DNA from: Oscillospiraceae bacterium
GTDB lineage: Bacteria > Bacillota > Clostridia > Oscillospirales > Acutalibacteraceae
Direction: 5' to 3'
Assembly (NCBI GenBank): GCA_015065805.1
Contig: SVPN01000003.1
Span: 22,202-86,201 of the forward strand
DNA: 64,000 nt
The notes below the pieces were generated by a model that was not told where the DNA came from, searched no databases, and saw only the letters and a list, made by a program, of their open reading frames with translations. This document shows, piece by piece, positions 48,151 to 56,831 of this stretch (positions are counted from its first letter, which is position 1; every line of letters begins with the position of its first letter). Both the position numbers and the translations under genes were made by a program.

Positions 48151-48618
48151 TTATTGCTCGTGCACACGGAAGCCGAAGTTCCAGACGGTTTCCAACTTGA
48201 GTCTGTGACCGTTGAGCTTACGGCGCAGTCGTTTTGCAGTGTCGTCGGCGACGCGGCTGACAGTGTTATCGTCATATCCCCAGATGACCGAAAGGAGCTC
48301 AGCGCGCGAAACAGCGCGATGGACATTGTTCATCAGATACAGCAGCATCGAAAATTCAATGGGCGTAAAGTGAATGCGCTTGCCGTTTTCGTCACAAGCG
48401 GATTTCGTATCGGCATTGAGAGTGATACCGCCGACGGTCACACAGCTGGAAGGAGAAGTGTGGTTGCAGATCAGGGCGATGTCGGCGCGAATTCTGTCAA
48501 AATCAGCCGAATCGGATAAGGTGGCATATTCGGCTGCATATCCGTTTTCTGTCAGAGCGTTGTGAACGATCTCGAAAAGACGATCATCATCACCGTGTAT
48601 ATAAATCAGTTTTGACAA
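48151..48618 (-). CDS. OmpR/PhoB-type winged-helix DNA-binding protein with truncated/degenerate receiver
   Basis: C-terminal Trans_reg_C: FTPIEFSMLLYLMNNVHRAVSRAELLSVIWGYDDNTVSRVADDTAKRLRRKLNGHRLKLETVWNFGFRV; N-terminus only about 60 aa. Confidence 0.78.
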   Translation of the reverse strand: MSKLIYIHGDDDRLFEIVHNALTENGYAAEYATLSDSADFDRIRADIALICNHTSPSSCVTVGGITLNADTKSACDENGKRIHFTPIEFSMLLYLMNNVHRAVSRAELLSVIWGYDDNTVSRVADDTAKRLRRKLNGHRLKLETVWNFGFRVHEQ

Positions 48619-48690
48619 GACGAGCGCCTCCTGCTCAATAAAATTGCTAATATTGTACAGGAGCTTTGTGAAAAGTGTGTGAACAGCCCG

Positions 48691-50139
48691 TTATCCTTGT
48701 GCGGCGCAGGCTTCGCACAGCAGTCGTTGCTTTTCGTCCCACAGCGGCTGGGAAAGGTCAACATAGTATTCGTGCGGATATTCGAAGCGCTTGACCTCGT
48801 CCCAGATGGTGTCCAGCTGTTCCTCACAGTAGCGGCGGATCTCTTTAATGGACTTACGGTCATAGACGCAGGTGCCGTTTTCAAACAGCGGCACCTGCAG
48901 CTTGACCGCGCGGAAGTTTGAAACCGTCTTGCGCTTCCAGATGTGTTCGGGATCAAAGATTTCGTACGGTTCGGAATCGTCGATCGTCTCGTTGTACAGC
49001 GTGATCACATCGGCGATCGCTTTGCCGGTGTCGCGGTCGTACAGTCGCCAGGGAATCTTGTAGCAGGGGTTTGTGATCTTGGCGACATTTTCGCTGATTT
49101 TGATGCGCGGCGCAATGGTACCGTTTTCTTCCACGGCAACCAGCTTGTACACACCGCCGAACACGGGATCGCTTGCCGCGGTGATCAGACGCTCGCCGAC
49201 ACCGAAACTGTCCACCTGTGCGCCTTGAATGATCATATCGCGGATGATGTATTCGTCTAACGAGTTGGATGCCACGATCTTACAGTCTTCATATCCGGCT
49301 TCATCTAACAGCTTGCGCGCTTTTTTGGAAAGATAGGTGATGTCACCTGAGTCGATGCGCACGCCCTTGGGACGGCACCCGAGGGGCTTGAGCACTTCAT
49401 CAAACGCCTTGATCGCGTTGGGAATGCCGGAGTGAATCGTGTCATAGGTATCCACAAGCAGGGTGCAGTCATGCGGATACGTTTGGGCATACGCTTTGAA
49501 AGCATCCAGCTCGTTTTCAAACATCTGCACCCAGCTGTGCGCCATTGTACCCAATGCGGGAATACCCAGCTCACTGCCGCATATGGTGCAGGCGGTACCG
49601 GCACAGCCGCCGATATACGCCGCACGGGCACCGTAGATCGCACCGTCATAGCCCTGCGCACGGCGCGAGCCGAACTCCATTACCTGACGGCCGTCGGCCG
49701 CGCGGACAACACGGTTGGCTTTTGTGGCGATCAGCGATTGGTGGTTAACAGAGAGCAGGATCATCGTTTCGATGAATTGCGCCTGGATGGCGGGACCGCG
49801 CACCGTAAGAATCGGTTCACCCGGGAAAATGGGGGTGCCTTCGGGGATTGCCCAGACATCACATACAAAGCGGAAATCCTGCAGATATTGCAGAAACTCC
49901 TCGCAGAAAATGCCGCGGGAGCGCAGATAAGCAATATCCTCCTGTGTAAAGGACAGGGCCTTGATATAGTCGATTACTTGTTCAATGCCCGCCATAATGG
50001 CAAAACCGCCTTTATCGGGGACACGGCGGAAAAACATATCAAAATAGCAGATTTTGTCTTTGAGTCCGTGTTCAAAATAGCCGTTTGCCATTGTGATCTC
50101 GTAGAAATCGGTCAGCATTGTCAGACGATTGCGATCCAT
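48691..50139 (-). CDS. pncB: Nicotinate phosphoribosyltransferase
   Basis: LTMLTDFYEITMANGYFEHGLKDKICYFDMFFRRVPDKGGFAIMAG...GSRRAQGYDGAIYGARAAYIGGCAGT...RIDSGDITYLSKKAR. Confidence 0.94.
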   Translation of the reverse strand: MDRNRLTMLTDFYEITMANGYFEHGLKDKICYFDMFFRRVPDKGGFAIMAGIEQVIDYIKALSFTQEDIAYLRSRGIFCEEFLQYLQDFRFVCDVWAIPEGTPIFPGEPILTVRGPAIQAQFIETMILLSVNHQSLIATKANRVVRAADGRQVMEFGSRRAQGYDGAIYGARAAYIGGCAGTACTICGSELGIPALGTMAHSWVQMFENELDAFKAYAQTYPHDCTLLVDTYDTIHSGIPNAIKAFDEVLKPLGCRPKGVRIDSGDITYLSKKARKLLDEAGYEDCKIVASNSLDEYIIRDMIIQGAQVDSFGVGERLITAASDPVFGGVYKLVAVEENGTIAPRIKISENVAKITNPCYKIPWRLYDRDTGKAIADVITLYNETIDDSEPYEIFDPEHIWKRKTVSNFRAVKLQVPLFENGTCVYDRKSIKEIRRYCEEQLDTIWDEVKRFEYPHEYYVDLSQPLWDEKQRLLCEACAAQG

Positions 50140-50154
50140 ACTCGAAAAACCTCC

Positions 50155-50703
50155 TTAGCGTTTGCCGCAGAAATGCTTACGGTATTCCTCTAAACAGTGG
50201 TTGATGATGTCAACCGCTTTTTCGGGACCGAGGGCGGGTTCGACCTTGGTCACCTTACTGTGTTCAAGCATTTTGTAGATGGTAAAGAAATGCTCGATTT
50301 CCTTGATGGTGTGACTGGGAAGCTCGGAAATCTCGTGATAGCAGGAGAAGGATGGGTCGTGATGCGGCACGGCAATGATCTTTTCATCCACGGCGGTTCC
50401 GTCCACCATCTGGATCACACCGATGGGATAGCACTGCACCAATGTCATCGGCACGATGGATTCCTGACACAGCACCAGCACATCCAGCGGATCGCCGTCA
50501 TCGGCATAGGTGCGCGGGATAAAGCCGTAGTTGGCAGGGTAGTGGGTGGCGGTATACAGCACACGGTCAAGACGCAAAAGACCGGTCTCCTTGTCCATTT
50601 CGTATTTGTTTTTGCCGCCCTTGGGGATCTCGATCACAGCGGTAAAGCTTTCGGGGGTGATCCACGATTCGGCAATGTCGTGCCAGATGTTCATATGGCT
50701 CAT
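50155..50703 (-). CDS. ppa: Inorganic pyrophosphatase (family I)
   Basis: AVIEIPKGGKNKYEMDKETGLLRLDRVLYTATHYPANYGFIPRTYADDGDPLDVLVL. Confidence 0.95.
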   Translation of the reverse strand: MSHMNIWHDIAESWITPESFTAVIEIPKGGKNKYEMDKETGLLRLDRVLYTATHYPANYGFIPRTYADDGDPLDVLVLCQESIVPMTLVQCYPIGVIQMVDGTAVDEKIIAVPHHDPSFSCYHEISELPSHTIKEIEHFFTIYKMLEHSKVTKVEPALGPEKAVDIINHCLEEYRKHFCGKR

Positions 50704-50787
50704 TCCTTTCCGTAGGAGTTATGTTTATTATATATGGAAACCAACACTTGTGCAAGAGGATTTTCGCAGAAAACGGAAAATCCGCCC

Positions 50788-50820
50788 ACACAGCGTGTGA
50801 GCGGATTTTGAAGTCCGTTA
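50788..50820 (-). terminator. Terminator hairpin downstream of rpmB
   Basis: AAAATCCGC...GCGGATTTT stem. Confidence 0.65.
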
Positions 50821-50842
50821 TAAATGGGGAACGGTTTCGGCA

Positions 50843-51031
50843 TTACACCGCACGGGTGACCTTGCCGGAACGCAGGCAACGGGTGCAGGCGTAAACCCTT
50901 TTCGGAGAACCGTCCACGACAGCCTTGACGCGCTTGATGTTGGGCTTCCAAGTGCGGTTGGAGCGTCTGTGCGAGTGGGAAACGCGAATACCGAAAGTCA
51001 CACTTTTACCGCAGAAATCACATTTTGCCAT
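50843..51031 (-). CDS. rpmB: 50S ribosomal protein L28
   Basis: MAKCDFCGKSVTFGIRVSHSHRRSNRTWKPNIKRVKAVVDGSPKRVYACTRCLRSGKVTRAV; start set to ATG at 51031. Confidence 0.95.
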   Translation of the reverse strand: MAKCDFCGKSVTFGIRVSHSHRRSNRTWKPNIKRVKAVVDGSPKRVYACTRCLRSGKVTRAV

Positions 51032-51274
51032 TGATCTGCACCTCCTTTGAAAACTCTTAAAGAAAAACAACAGTCGTATTGTAACAGATAACTTCGCAAA
51101 ATGCAAGCCTTTTTTTGATTTTTTTCGTTTCTTTTTCAAAAATACTTGACTGTCAAATGAAAAGATGCTATGAGTGAGATCGAATGGGAAATACTTTCCG
51201 ATTACGTGTACGCTTTTGTTATTTGATGCCGTTATATTCTCTCCAAAAAAATTTATGCTTTGAGGTGAACGCGG

Positions 51275-51303
51275 TTGACACCGCCGCTAAAAAAGTATAT
51301 ACT
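51275..51303 (+). promoter_or_regulatory. Predicted sigma-A promoter for lipoprotein/two-component operon
   Basis: TTGACA - 17 nt - TATACT. Confidence 0.7.
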
Positions 51304-51346
51304 AATCTTATATATGTATATATAAATGAAAAGGGAGGGACGGTCA

Positions 51347-52693
51347 ATGAAAACAAAGCTGACAGCGTGGATAGCGGTGCTTGTGATGCTGCTTTCCTTC
51401 ACGGGCTGTTCCTTCGCGGAGATCGATGTGGACGGTCGCCTGCGCGCACCGCACGCCGTGGGTGAGCAAAGTGCGATTCAGGCGGCCCTCGAACAGCATA
51501 TTTTTATGAATCCCGATGCTTCCGCCGGTACATATGTCCTCAAATACCCCAAGATGGGTGATTACCGCTCGGCGTTTGTGATGAAGGATGTCACAGGGGA
51601 CAAGCAGGAGGAAGCACTTGCCTTTTATGCGCTTCAGCCCGAGGGTGCCAAGACCCACATCGCGTTGCTCAGCAAGGCGAGCGGGGAATGGGTCTGCATC
51701 GACGATATAGAGGGTCTTGCCACCGAGATCGAACGGATCCAGTTCGGCGATCTTGACAACGACGGCGTTGTGGAGCTGTTTGCGGGCTTCAGTATGTACA
51801 ATACCCGTGACCGTCGCCTGATGATGTATACGTGGTCGGACGATCATTTCGTGGAGCGGTATTCCGATACCTACACCAATATGATCGTGGATAAGGTGAT
51901 CGACAAAACGCACGACGGATTGTTGCTGTTCCGTCTGAATGCCAAAACCGCGCAAACCACCGTGAGCCTGTTCACGATGGTGGACGATACCGTCACGGAG
52001 CTCGGTTCAGCATCGCTTGACGGTCACATCAGCCAATTCGGGAAATATGAGCTTGCCTCTTTTGAAAACGGCAGAGTCGGTGTGTTTCAGGATTGCAAAA
52101 AGGATTACCGTGCCACCATCACCGAGCTGATCATCTGGAACGGTCAACAGCTCCTGACCCCGCTGTACGACCCCGCCGAAAATATCAATTTTGTGTCATC
52201 GCGCGAATCGGGACTGCCGTCTATGGATATCGACGGCAACGGAATGATCGATTTTCCGCAGTCCTTCCGTATGCCCGGCTATGAGCTGGTGGAAACGGAG
52301 AATATGAACCTGTGGATGAGTGAGTGGTTCACGTGGGATATGAAGGCGATGAATGTGACATCGGTAATGACCACCATTATGGTACCCTCCGACGGTTATT
52401 ATATCACGATTCCCGATGACTGGATCGGCAATGTGTCCGCAGACTACAACGCGGAAACGCGTCGCCTGACGGTGCGTGAGGTGGAGGCAGGCGTTGTCGG
52501 TGAAAAGCTGTTTGAAATCGTGGCATTCGGTGTGAATGCGGAAAATCCCTTCAAAGAGCAGGATACCTACCTGTTCCTGGAATCCGGCAAAAAAACACGG
52601 TATGAGCTGTGTTATGATAAAGAAAACGACCTTGAGCTTACCAAGGAACAGCTGAGCGGTCTGTTTTCTCTGTGTGATGTTCCGAAAGACTGA
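51347..52693 (+). CDS. Lipoprotein of unknown function (FG-GAP/VCBS-like repeat region)
   Basis: MKTKLTAWIAVLVMLLSFTGC lipobox; FGDLDNDGVVELFAGFSMY and MDIDGNGMIDFPQSF motifs. Confidence 0.75.
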   Translation: MKTKLTAWIAVLVMLLSFTGCSFAEIDVDGRLRAPHAVGEQSAIQAALEQHIFMNPDASAGTYVLKYPKMGDYRSAFVMKDVTGDKQEEALAFYALQPEGAKTHIALLSKASGEWVCIDDIEGLATEIERIQFGDLDNDGVVELFAGFSMYNTRDRRLMMYTWSDDHFVERYSDTYTNMIVDKVIDKTHDGLLLFRLNAKTAQTTVSLFTMVDDTVTELGSASLDGHISQFGKYELASFENGRVGVFQDCKKDYRATITELIIWNGQQLLTPLYDPAENINFVSSRESGLPSMDIDGNGMIDFPQSFRMPGYELVETENMNLWMSEWFTWDMKAMNVTSVMTTIMVPSDGYYITIPDDWIGNVSADYNAETRRLTVREVEAGVVGEKLFEIVAFGVNAENPFKEQDTYLFLESGKKTRYELCYDKENDLELTKEQLSGLFSLCDVPKD

Positions 52694-52709
52694 CAGAAAG
52701 GCGGTTTGA

Positions 52710-53417
52710 ATGAATATGAAAAGAATCCTGGTGTGTGAGGACGAAGTCTCTATCCGCGAGTTCGTGGTGATCAATTTGCGCCGTAACGGCTACGATGTGA
52801 TCGAAGCCGGTTCGGGCGAGGAAGCGCTTGACGGCTATGACAAAGCAGAGGAAAAGCCCGATATTGCGCTCTTGGACATTATGCTTCCGGGCATCGACGG
52901 CTTCGAGGTCTGCCGTCGCCTGCGTGAGCGCAGTGACTCGATGGGCATCATTATGCTTACGGCGCGTACACAGGAGATGGAGAAGGTCGGCGGACTGATG
53001 CTCGGTGCCGATGACTATGTGACAAAGCCCTTCAGCCCGTCTGAGCTGGTGGCGCGCGTGGACGCGCTTTACCGCCGTGTGGATGCGGCACGTCAGCGCT
53101 TTGAAGTGCAGTATCTTGAAGAGATCCGACAGGGCGATTTCGTGCTGAATCTGCGCAACCGTACGCTGTTCCGCGACGGCACGCCCGTCGAGCTGACACA
53201 GTTGGAATTCCAGATCATCGAGTATTTCTTCACGAATCCCGGCAAACCGCTCAGCCGTGTGGATATTCTGCATCGCGTCTGGGGCGAGGATTACTACGGC
53301 GAAGAAAAAATCGTGGATGTCAACATCCGTCGCCTGCGTATGAAGATCGAAACCAATCCTTCGAGCCCCGAGCATATTATGACGGTCTGGGGACTCGGTT
53401 ATAAATGGAACGCCTGA
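52710..53417 (+). CDS. OmpR-family response regulator
   Basis: RILVCEDEVSIREFVVINLRRNGYDVIEAGSGEEALD...DIALLDIMLPGIDGFEVCRRLR...ADDYVTKPFSPSELVARV + winged helix. Confidence 0.95.
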   Translation: MNMKRILVCEDEVSIREFVVINLRRNGYDVIEAGSGEEALDGYDKAEEKPDIALLDIMLPGIDGFEVCRRLRERSDSMGIIMLTARTQEMEKVGGLMLGADDYVTKPFSPSELVARVDALYRRVDAARQRFEVQYLEEIRQGDFVLNLRNRTLFRDGTPVELTQLEFQIIEYFFTNPGKPLSRVDILHRVWGEDYYGEEKIVDVNIRRLRMKIETNPSSPEHIMTVWGLGYKWNA

Positions 53418-53458
53418 GGACATAACGGCTCCGTTCAGACGTGAAGGGGGGAACAGCT

Positions 53459-54883
53459 GTGAAAAAGGGCATAACAAGGCGGTGGCTTGTTAACGGCTTC
53501 GGCGTGATCGCGCTTTTGATTCTGGTCATCGAACTGGCCGTATCGTTTGCGCTTCGCTCGTATTGCTACCGTGATGTCGAAAAGATTTTGTCCGATCACG
53601 CCTGTTCCCACGCGGAGCTGTTTTCACAATACACGGCGGATGCAACGTTTGATTTTGAGCAGACAGCGCGCGATTTTGCCGAAAGCTTCACGGACAAAGA
53701 GCGCTTTGAACTGCAGATCGTCAACGATGACGGCTTGGTGCTGTTGTCCTCTACGGGATTTATGCCGTCCTCGGTTGATGCTCCCGAATATGCGCAGGCA
53801 ATCGGTTCTCAGAAAAAATGCGCCGTGTGGCACGGTGCCACCTCCACGGGCGAAAATGTGATGGCGGTCAGCGCGGTGATCGAGAATGCTAAAGGGGAAT
53901 GCATCGGCGCGGTGCGCTATGTCACATCGCTGACGCTTGTGGATCGACGTGTGATGACGTGGGTCGGTATCGTGTTCATTCTCGGCATCGTGATTATGGT
54001 GTTCATTATGCTGTCCAGCTCGTATTTTGTGAGCTCTATCGTCGGACCGCTCAAGGAGATCGGCGAAACGGCACGAGGCATTGCGATGGGCGATTTTGAT
54101 GCCCGCATCGATAAAAAATATGACGATGAGATCGGTGATCTTGCCGACACCATCAATTATATGGCGGGAGAGATCTCGCGCGGCGAGAAGATGAAGAATC
54201 AGTTCATCAGCTCCGTTTCGCACGAGCTGCGCACACCGCTTACCGCGATCACGGGCTGGAGTGAAACAATGCTGGAAAGCGGCGATCCCGAGATCGTGAA
54301 AAAGGGTCTGCAGGTTATCTCGCGTGAAGCGACACGCCTGTCGGGGATCGTCGAAGAGCTGCTGGATTTCTCGCGTCTGCAAAACGGTAATTTTGAGTTG
54401 AAAACCGTGCAGATGGATCTGCTTGCGGAGTTGGAAGAAACGGTGCTGCTGTTCCGTGAACGTGCGGCGCGTGAAGGCTTGACACTGGATTACATCGAAA
54501 ACATCTATCTGCCGCCGATCGTGGGCGATCCCGCCCGTCTCAAGCAGGTGTTCATCAACGTGATGGACAACGCCATCAAGTATTCCAATCCCGGCGGCAC
54601 GATTCACGTGGAAGCGCGTCTGTTCGGCTCTATTATTAAGATTATTATCAGTGACAACGGTGTGGGCATTTCGCAGGAAGCCTTGCCGCACGTCAAGGAA
54701 CGCTTTTTCCGTGCCAATGCCGCGCGACCCGGTTCGGGCATCGGTCTGGCACTTGCGGATGAGATCGTGCGTCTGCACGGCGGTACACTCGATATCCGCA
54801 GTGAAGAGGGCATCGGCACAACGGTGACGATCCGTCTGCCTGTTCCCAAAACCCCTGCCGCCGACGGATCCTCGGCGCATTAA
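53459..54883 (+). CDS. HAMP-domain sensor histidine kinase
   Basis: Two TM, HAMP; FISSVSHELRTPLTAITGWSETML; NVMDNAIKYS; ISDNGVGIS; GSGIGLALADEIV; GTG start 53459 (or upstream ATG-type 53441). Confidence 0.92.
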   Translation: MKKGITRRWLVNGFGVIALLILVIELAVSFALRSYCYRDVEKILSDHACSHAELFSQYTADATFDFEQTARDFAESFTDKERFELQIVNDDGLVLLSSTGFMPSSVDAPEYAQAIGSQKKCAVWHGATSTGENVMAVSAVIENAKGECIGAVRYVTSLTLVDRRVMTWVGIVFILGIVIMVFIMLSSSYFVSSIVGPLKEIGETARGIAMGDFDARIDKKYDDEIGDLADTINYMAGEISRGEKMKNQFISSVSHELRTPLTAITGWSETMLESGDPEIVKKGLQVISREATRLSGIVEELLDFSRLQNGNFELKTVQMDLLAELEETVLLFRERAAREGLTLDYIENIYLPPIVGDPARLKQVFINVMDNAIKYSNPGGTIHVEARLFGSIIKIIISDNGVGISQEALPHVKERFFRANAARPGSGIGLALADEIVRLHGGTLDIRSEEGIGTTVTIRLPVPKTPAADGSSAH

Positions 54884-54908
54884 ACTATGAAAAGGTCAGG
54901 TTGAAACT

Positions 54909-55880
54909 ATGAGTGATAAACAGAAAAAAACCTCCATCGGCGGTCAGGCACTGATCGAAGGTGTGATGATGCGCGGCCCGAAAAAGACCGCTATGGCAGT
55001 GCGCCATACCAGCGGCGAGATCCGTATGGATGAATGGGAAAATGAGGCGAAAAAATCCGTCTTTTTCCGCATTCCGCTTATTCGAGGCATCTTTAATTTT
55101 GTCGATTCCATGATTATCGGTTACAAATCTCTGATGAAATCGGCGGAAATGAGCGGGATGGAAGAATTGGAAGACGACGGCACCCGCACAAAGGAGGAAC
55201 TGGAAAAGGAGAATCGCACCCTCAAAGCGCTTATGCCGATTGTGACGGTGATCAGCGTGATCTTCAGTGTGGTGCTTTGCGTGGGATTGTTTTTCTGGCT
55301 TCCGACATTTGTGTACGATCTGTTGGCACCGCTTCTCGGTGTTCCTGCCGAAATAGAGGGGCATTTCGGATATAACCTGCTCAAAGCATTCATTACGGGT
55401 GTGCTGAAAATTCTCATCTTCCTGATCTATATGATCGTGATTGCACAGATGAATGATATCAAGCGCGTGTTTTCGTATCACGGTGCTGAGCATAAAACCA
55501 TTTTCTGCTATGAAAACGGTGAAGAACTGACGGTGGAAAATGTAAAAAAACAAAGCCGTTTCCACCCTCGTTGCGGCACATCATTTATGATTCTGATGAT
55601 GTTTGTCGGTGTGGCTGTGTCGATGTTCATCCCTCAAGGGTTGAATGCATGGTATTATACGCTGATTAAGTTGCTCACATTGCCGCTCGTGATGGGTATC
55701 GGCTATGAAGCGCTCAAGCTGGCAGGTCGTCACGACAACTGGTTTACGCGTTTTATCTCGGCGCCCGGTAAATGGATGCAACGCATCACGACCGCAGAGC
55801 CGACCGACGATATGATTGAGTGTGCCATTGCCGCATTTAAAGCGGTAATCCCCGAGGAAGAAAACAGCGACAATTGGTGA
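54909..55880 (+). CDS. DUF1385 domain membrane protein
   Basis: KTSIGGQALIEGVMMRGPKKTAMAVRHTSGEI...FSYHGAEHKTIFCYENGEELTVENVKKQSRFHPRCGTSFM. Confidence 0.9.
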   Translation: MSDKQKKTSIGGQALIEGVMMRGPKKTAMAVRHTSGEIRMDEWENEAKKSVFFRIPLIRGIFNFVDSMIIGYKSLMKSAEMSGMEELEDDGTRTKEELEKENRTLKALMPIVTVISVIFSVVLCVGLFFWLPTFVYDLLAPLLGVPAEIEGHFGYNLLKAFITGVLKILIFLIYMIVIAQMNDIKRVFSYHGAEHKTIFCYENGEELTVENVKKQSRFHPRCGTSFMILMMFVGVAVSMFIPQGLNAWYYTLIKLLTLPLVMGIGYEALKLAGRHDNWFTRFISAPGKWMQRITTAEPTDDMIECAIAAFKAVIPEEENSDNW

Positions 55881-55885
55881 AGACG

Positions 55886-56725
55886 ATGACGGTATCTGAC
55901 GTGTTTAAAACGGTTCGGAATACGCTTGAAAAGGCGGGGTGCGACAGCCCCGCCTTTGATGCGTGCTGCCTGCTGGAGGATCTGGCATATCTTCCGCGCG
56001 GCAGACGTCTCGAATCGGACGAAACCATCCTAACAGCCGAAACGGTGCAGAAGGTGCTCAAAGCGGCATCACGCCGTGCAAACGGCGAACCGCTTCAGTA
56101 TATTTTAGGCGAATGGGAGTTCCTCACGCTGACATTGTCGGTGGGAAAAGGGGTGCTCATCCCGCGTCCCGATACCGAGCTGCTGTGCGAGGTAGCCGCC
56201 GAACAGCTGAAAAATCTTTTGCATCCGACGGTGCTGGATCTATGCGCGGGAAGCGGATGTGTCGGACTCGGTTTATGCTCTTTGTTGCCTGTTGCATCGG
56301 TGACAGAGGTGGAGCTGTCCGAGGATGCCGCTGTGTATCTGCGACAAAACCTGAAACGTTACCCCGCCTTTGATGCACAGCTTGTGACGGACGATGTCCT
56401 GTCACCGTCAAAAACCTATCTGCCTGTGGATGCGATCCTGTCCAATCCACCGTATATTCCCACAGCGGATATCGGCGGCTTGATGCGGGAGGTACAGCAC
56501 GAACCGAAAATGGCACTGGACGGGGATGCGGACGGCTTGCGGTTTTACCGCGCCATCACGAACAACTGGTTGCCGTACCTGAAGCAGGGCGGTTTGCTTG
56601 CCGTGGAGATCGGCATCGGTCAGGCGGCGGATGTGAAAGCGCTTTTTGAAACGGCGGGACTGCATCATATTGCAGTTTACCGCGATCTGGGCGGCGTCGA
56701 GCGTGTTGTTACGGGACGAAAGTGA
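55886..56725 (+). CDS. prmC: Peptide chain release factor N(5)-glutamine methyltransferase
   Basis: GEWEFLTLTLSVGKGVLIPRPDTELLCEVA; VLDLCAGSGCVGLGL; ILSNPPYIPTADI. Confidence 0.94.
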   Translation: MTVSDVFKTVRNTLEKAGCDSPAFDACCLLEDLAYLPRGRRLESDETILTAETVQKVLKAASRRANGEPLQYILGEWEFLTLTLSVGKGVLIPRPDTELLCEVAAEQLKNLLHPTVLDLCAGSGCVGLGLCSLLPVASVTEVELSEDAAVYLRQNLKRYPAFDAQLVTDDVLSPSKTYLPVDAILSNPPYIPTADIGGLMREVQHEPKMALDGDADGLRFYRAITNNWLPYLKQGGLLAVEIGIGQAADVKALFETAGLHHIAVYRDLGGVERVVTGRK

Positions 56726-56831
56726 CGATTTCTTTGAAAACACTTGCCAAAACGGGCGGCAGTGTGCTATACTACCGAATTGTATGACTGAAAACCGTAT
56801 AATAATGACGTATATATAGGAGGCTACTATT

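Noticed and set aside
51184-51465. 93-aa ORF upstream of and overlapping the lipoprotein gene
   Set aside because: Contains the predicted promoter and overlaps the lipoprotein signal peptide in another frame; spurious
53624-54880. 418-aa minus-strand ORF antisense to the histidine kinase (similarly 35790-37106, 60261-61532, 29157-30464)
   Set aside because: Codon-bias shadow ORFs over well-identified genes
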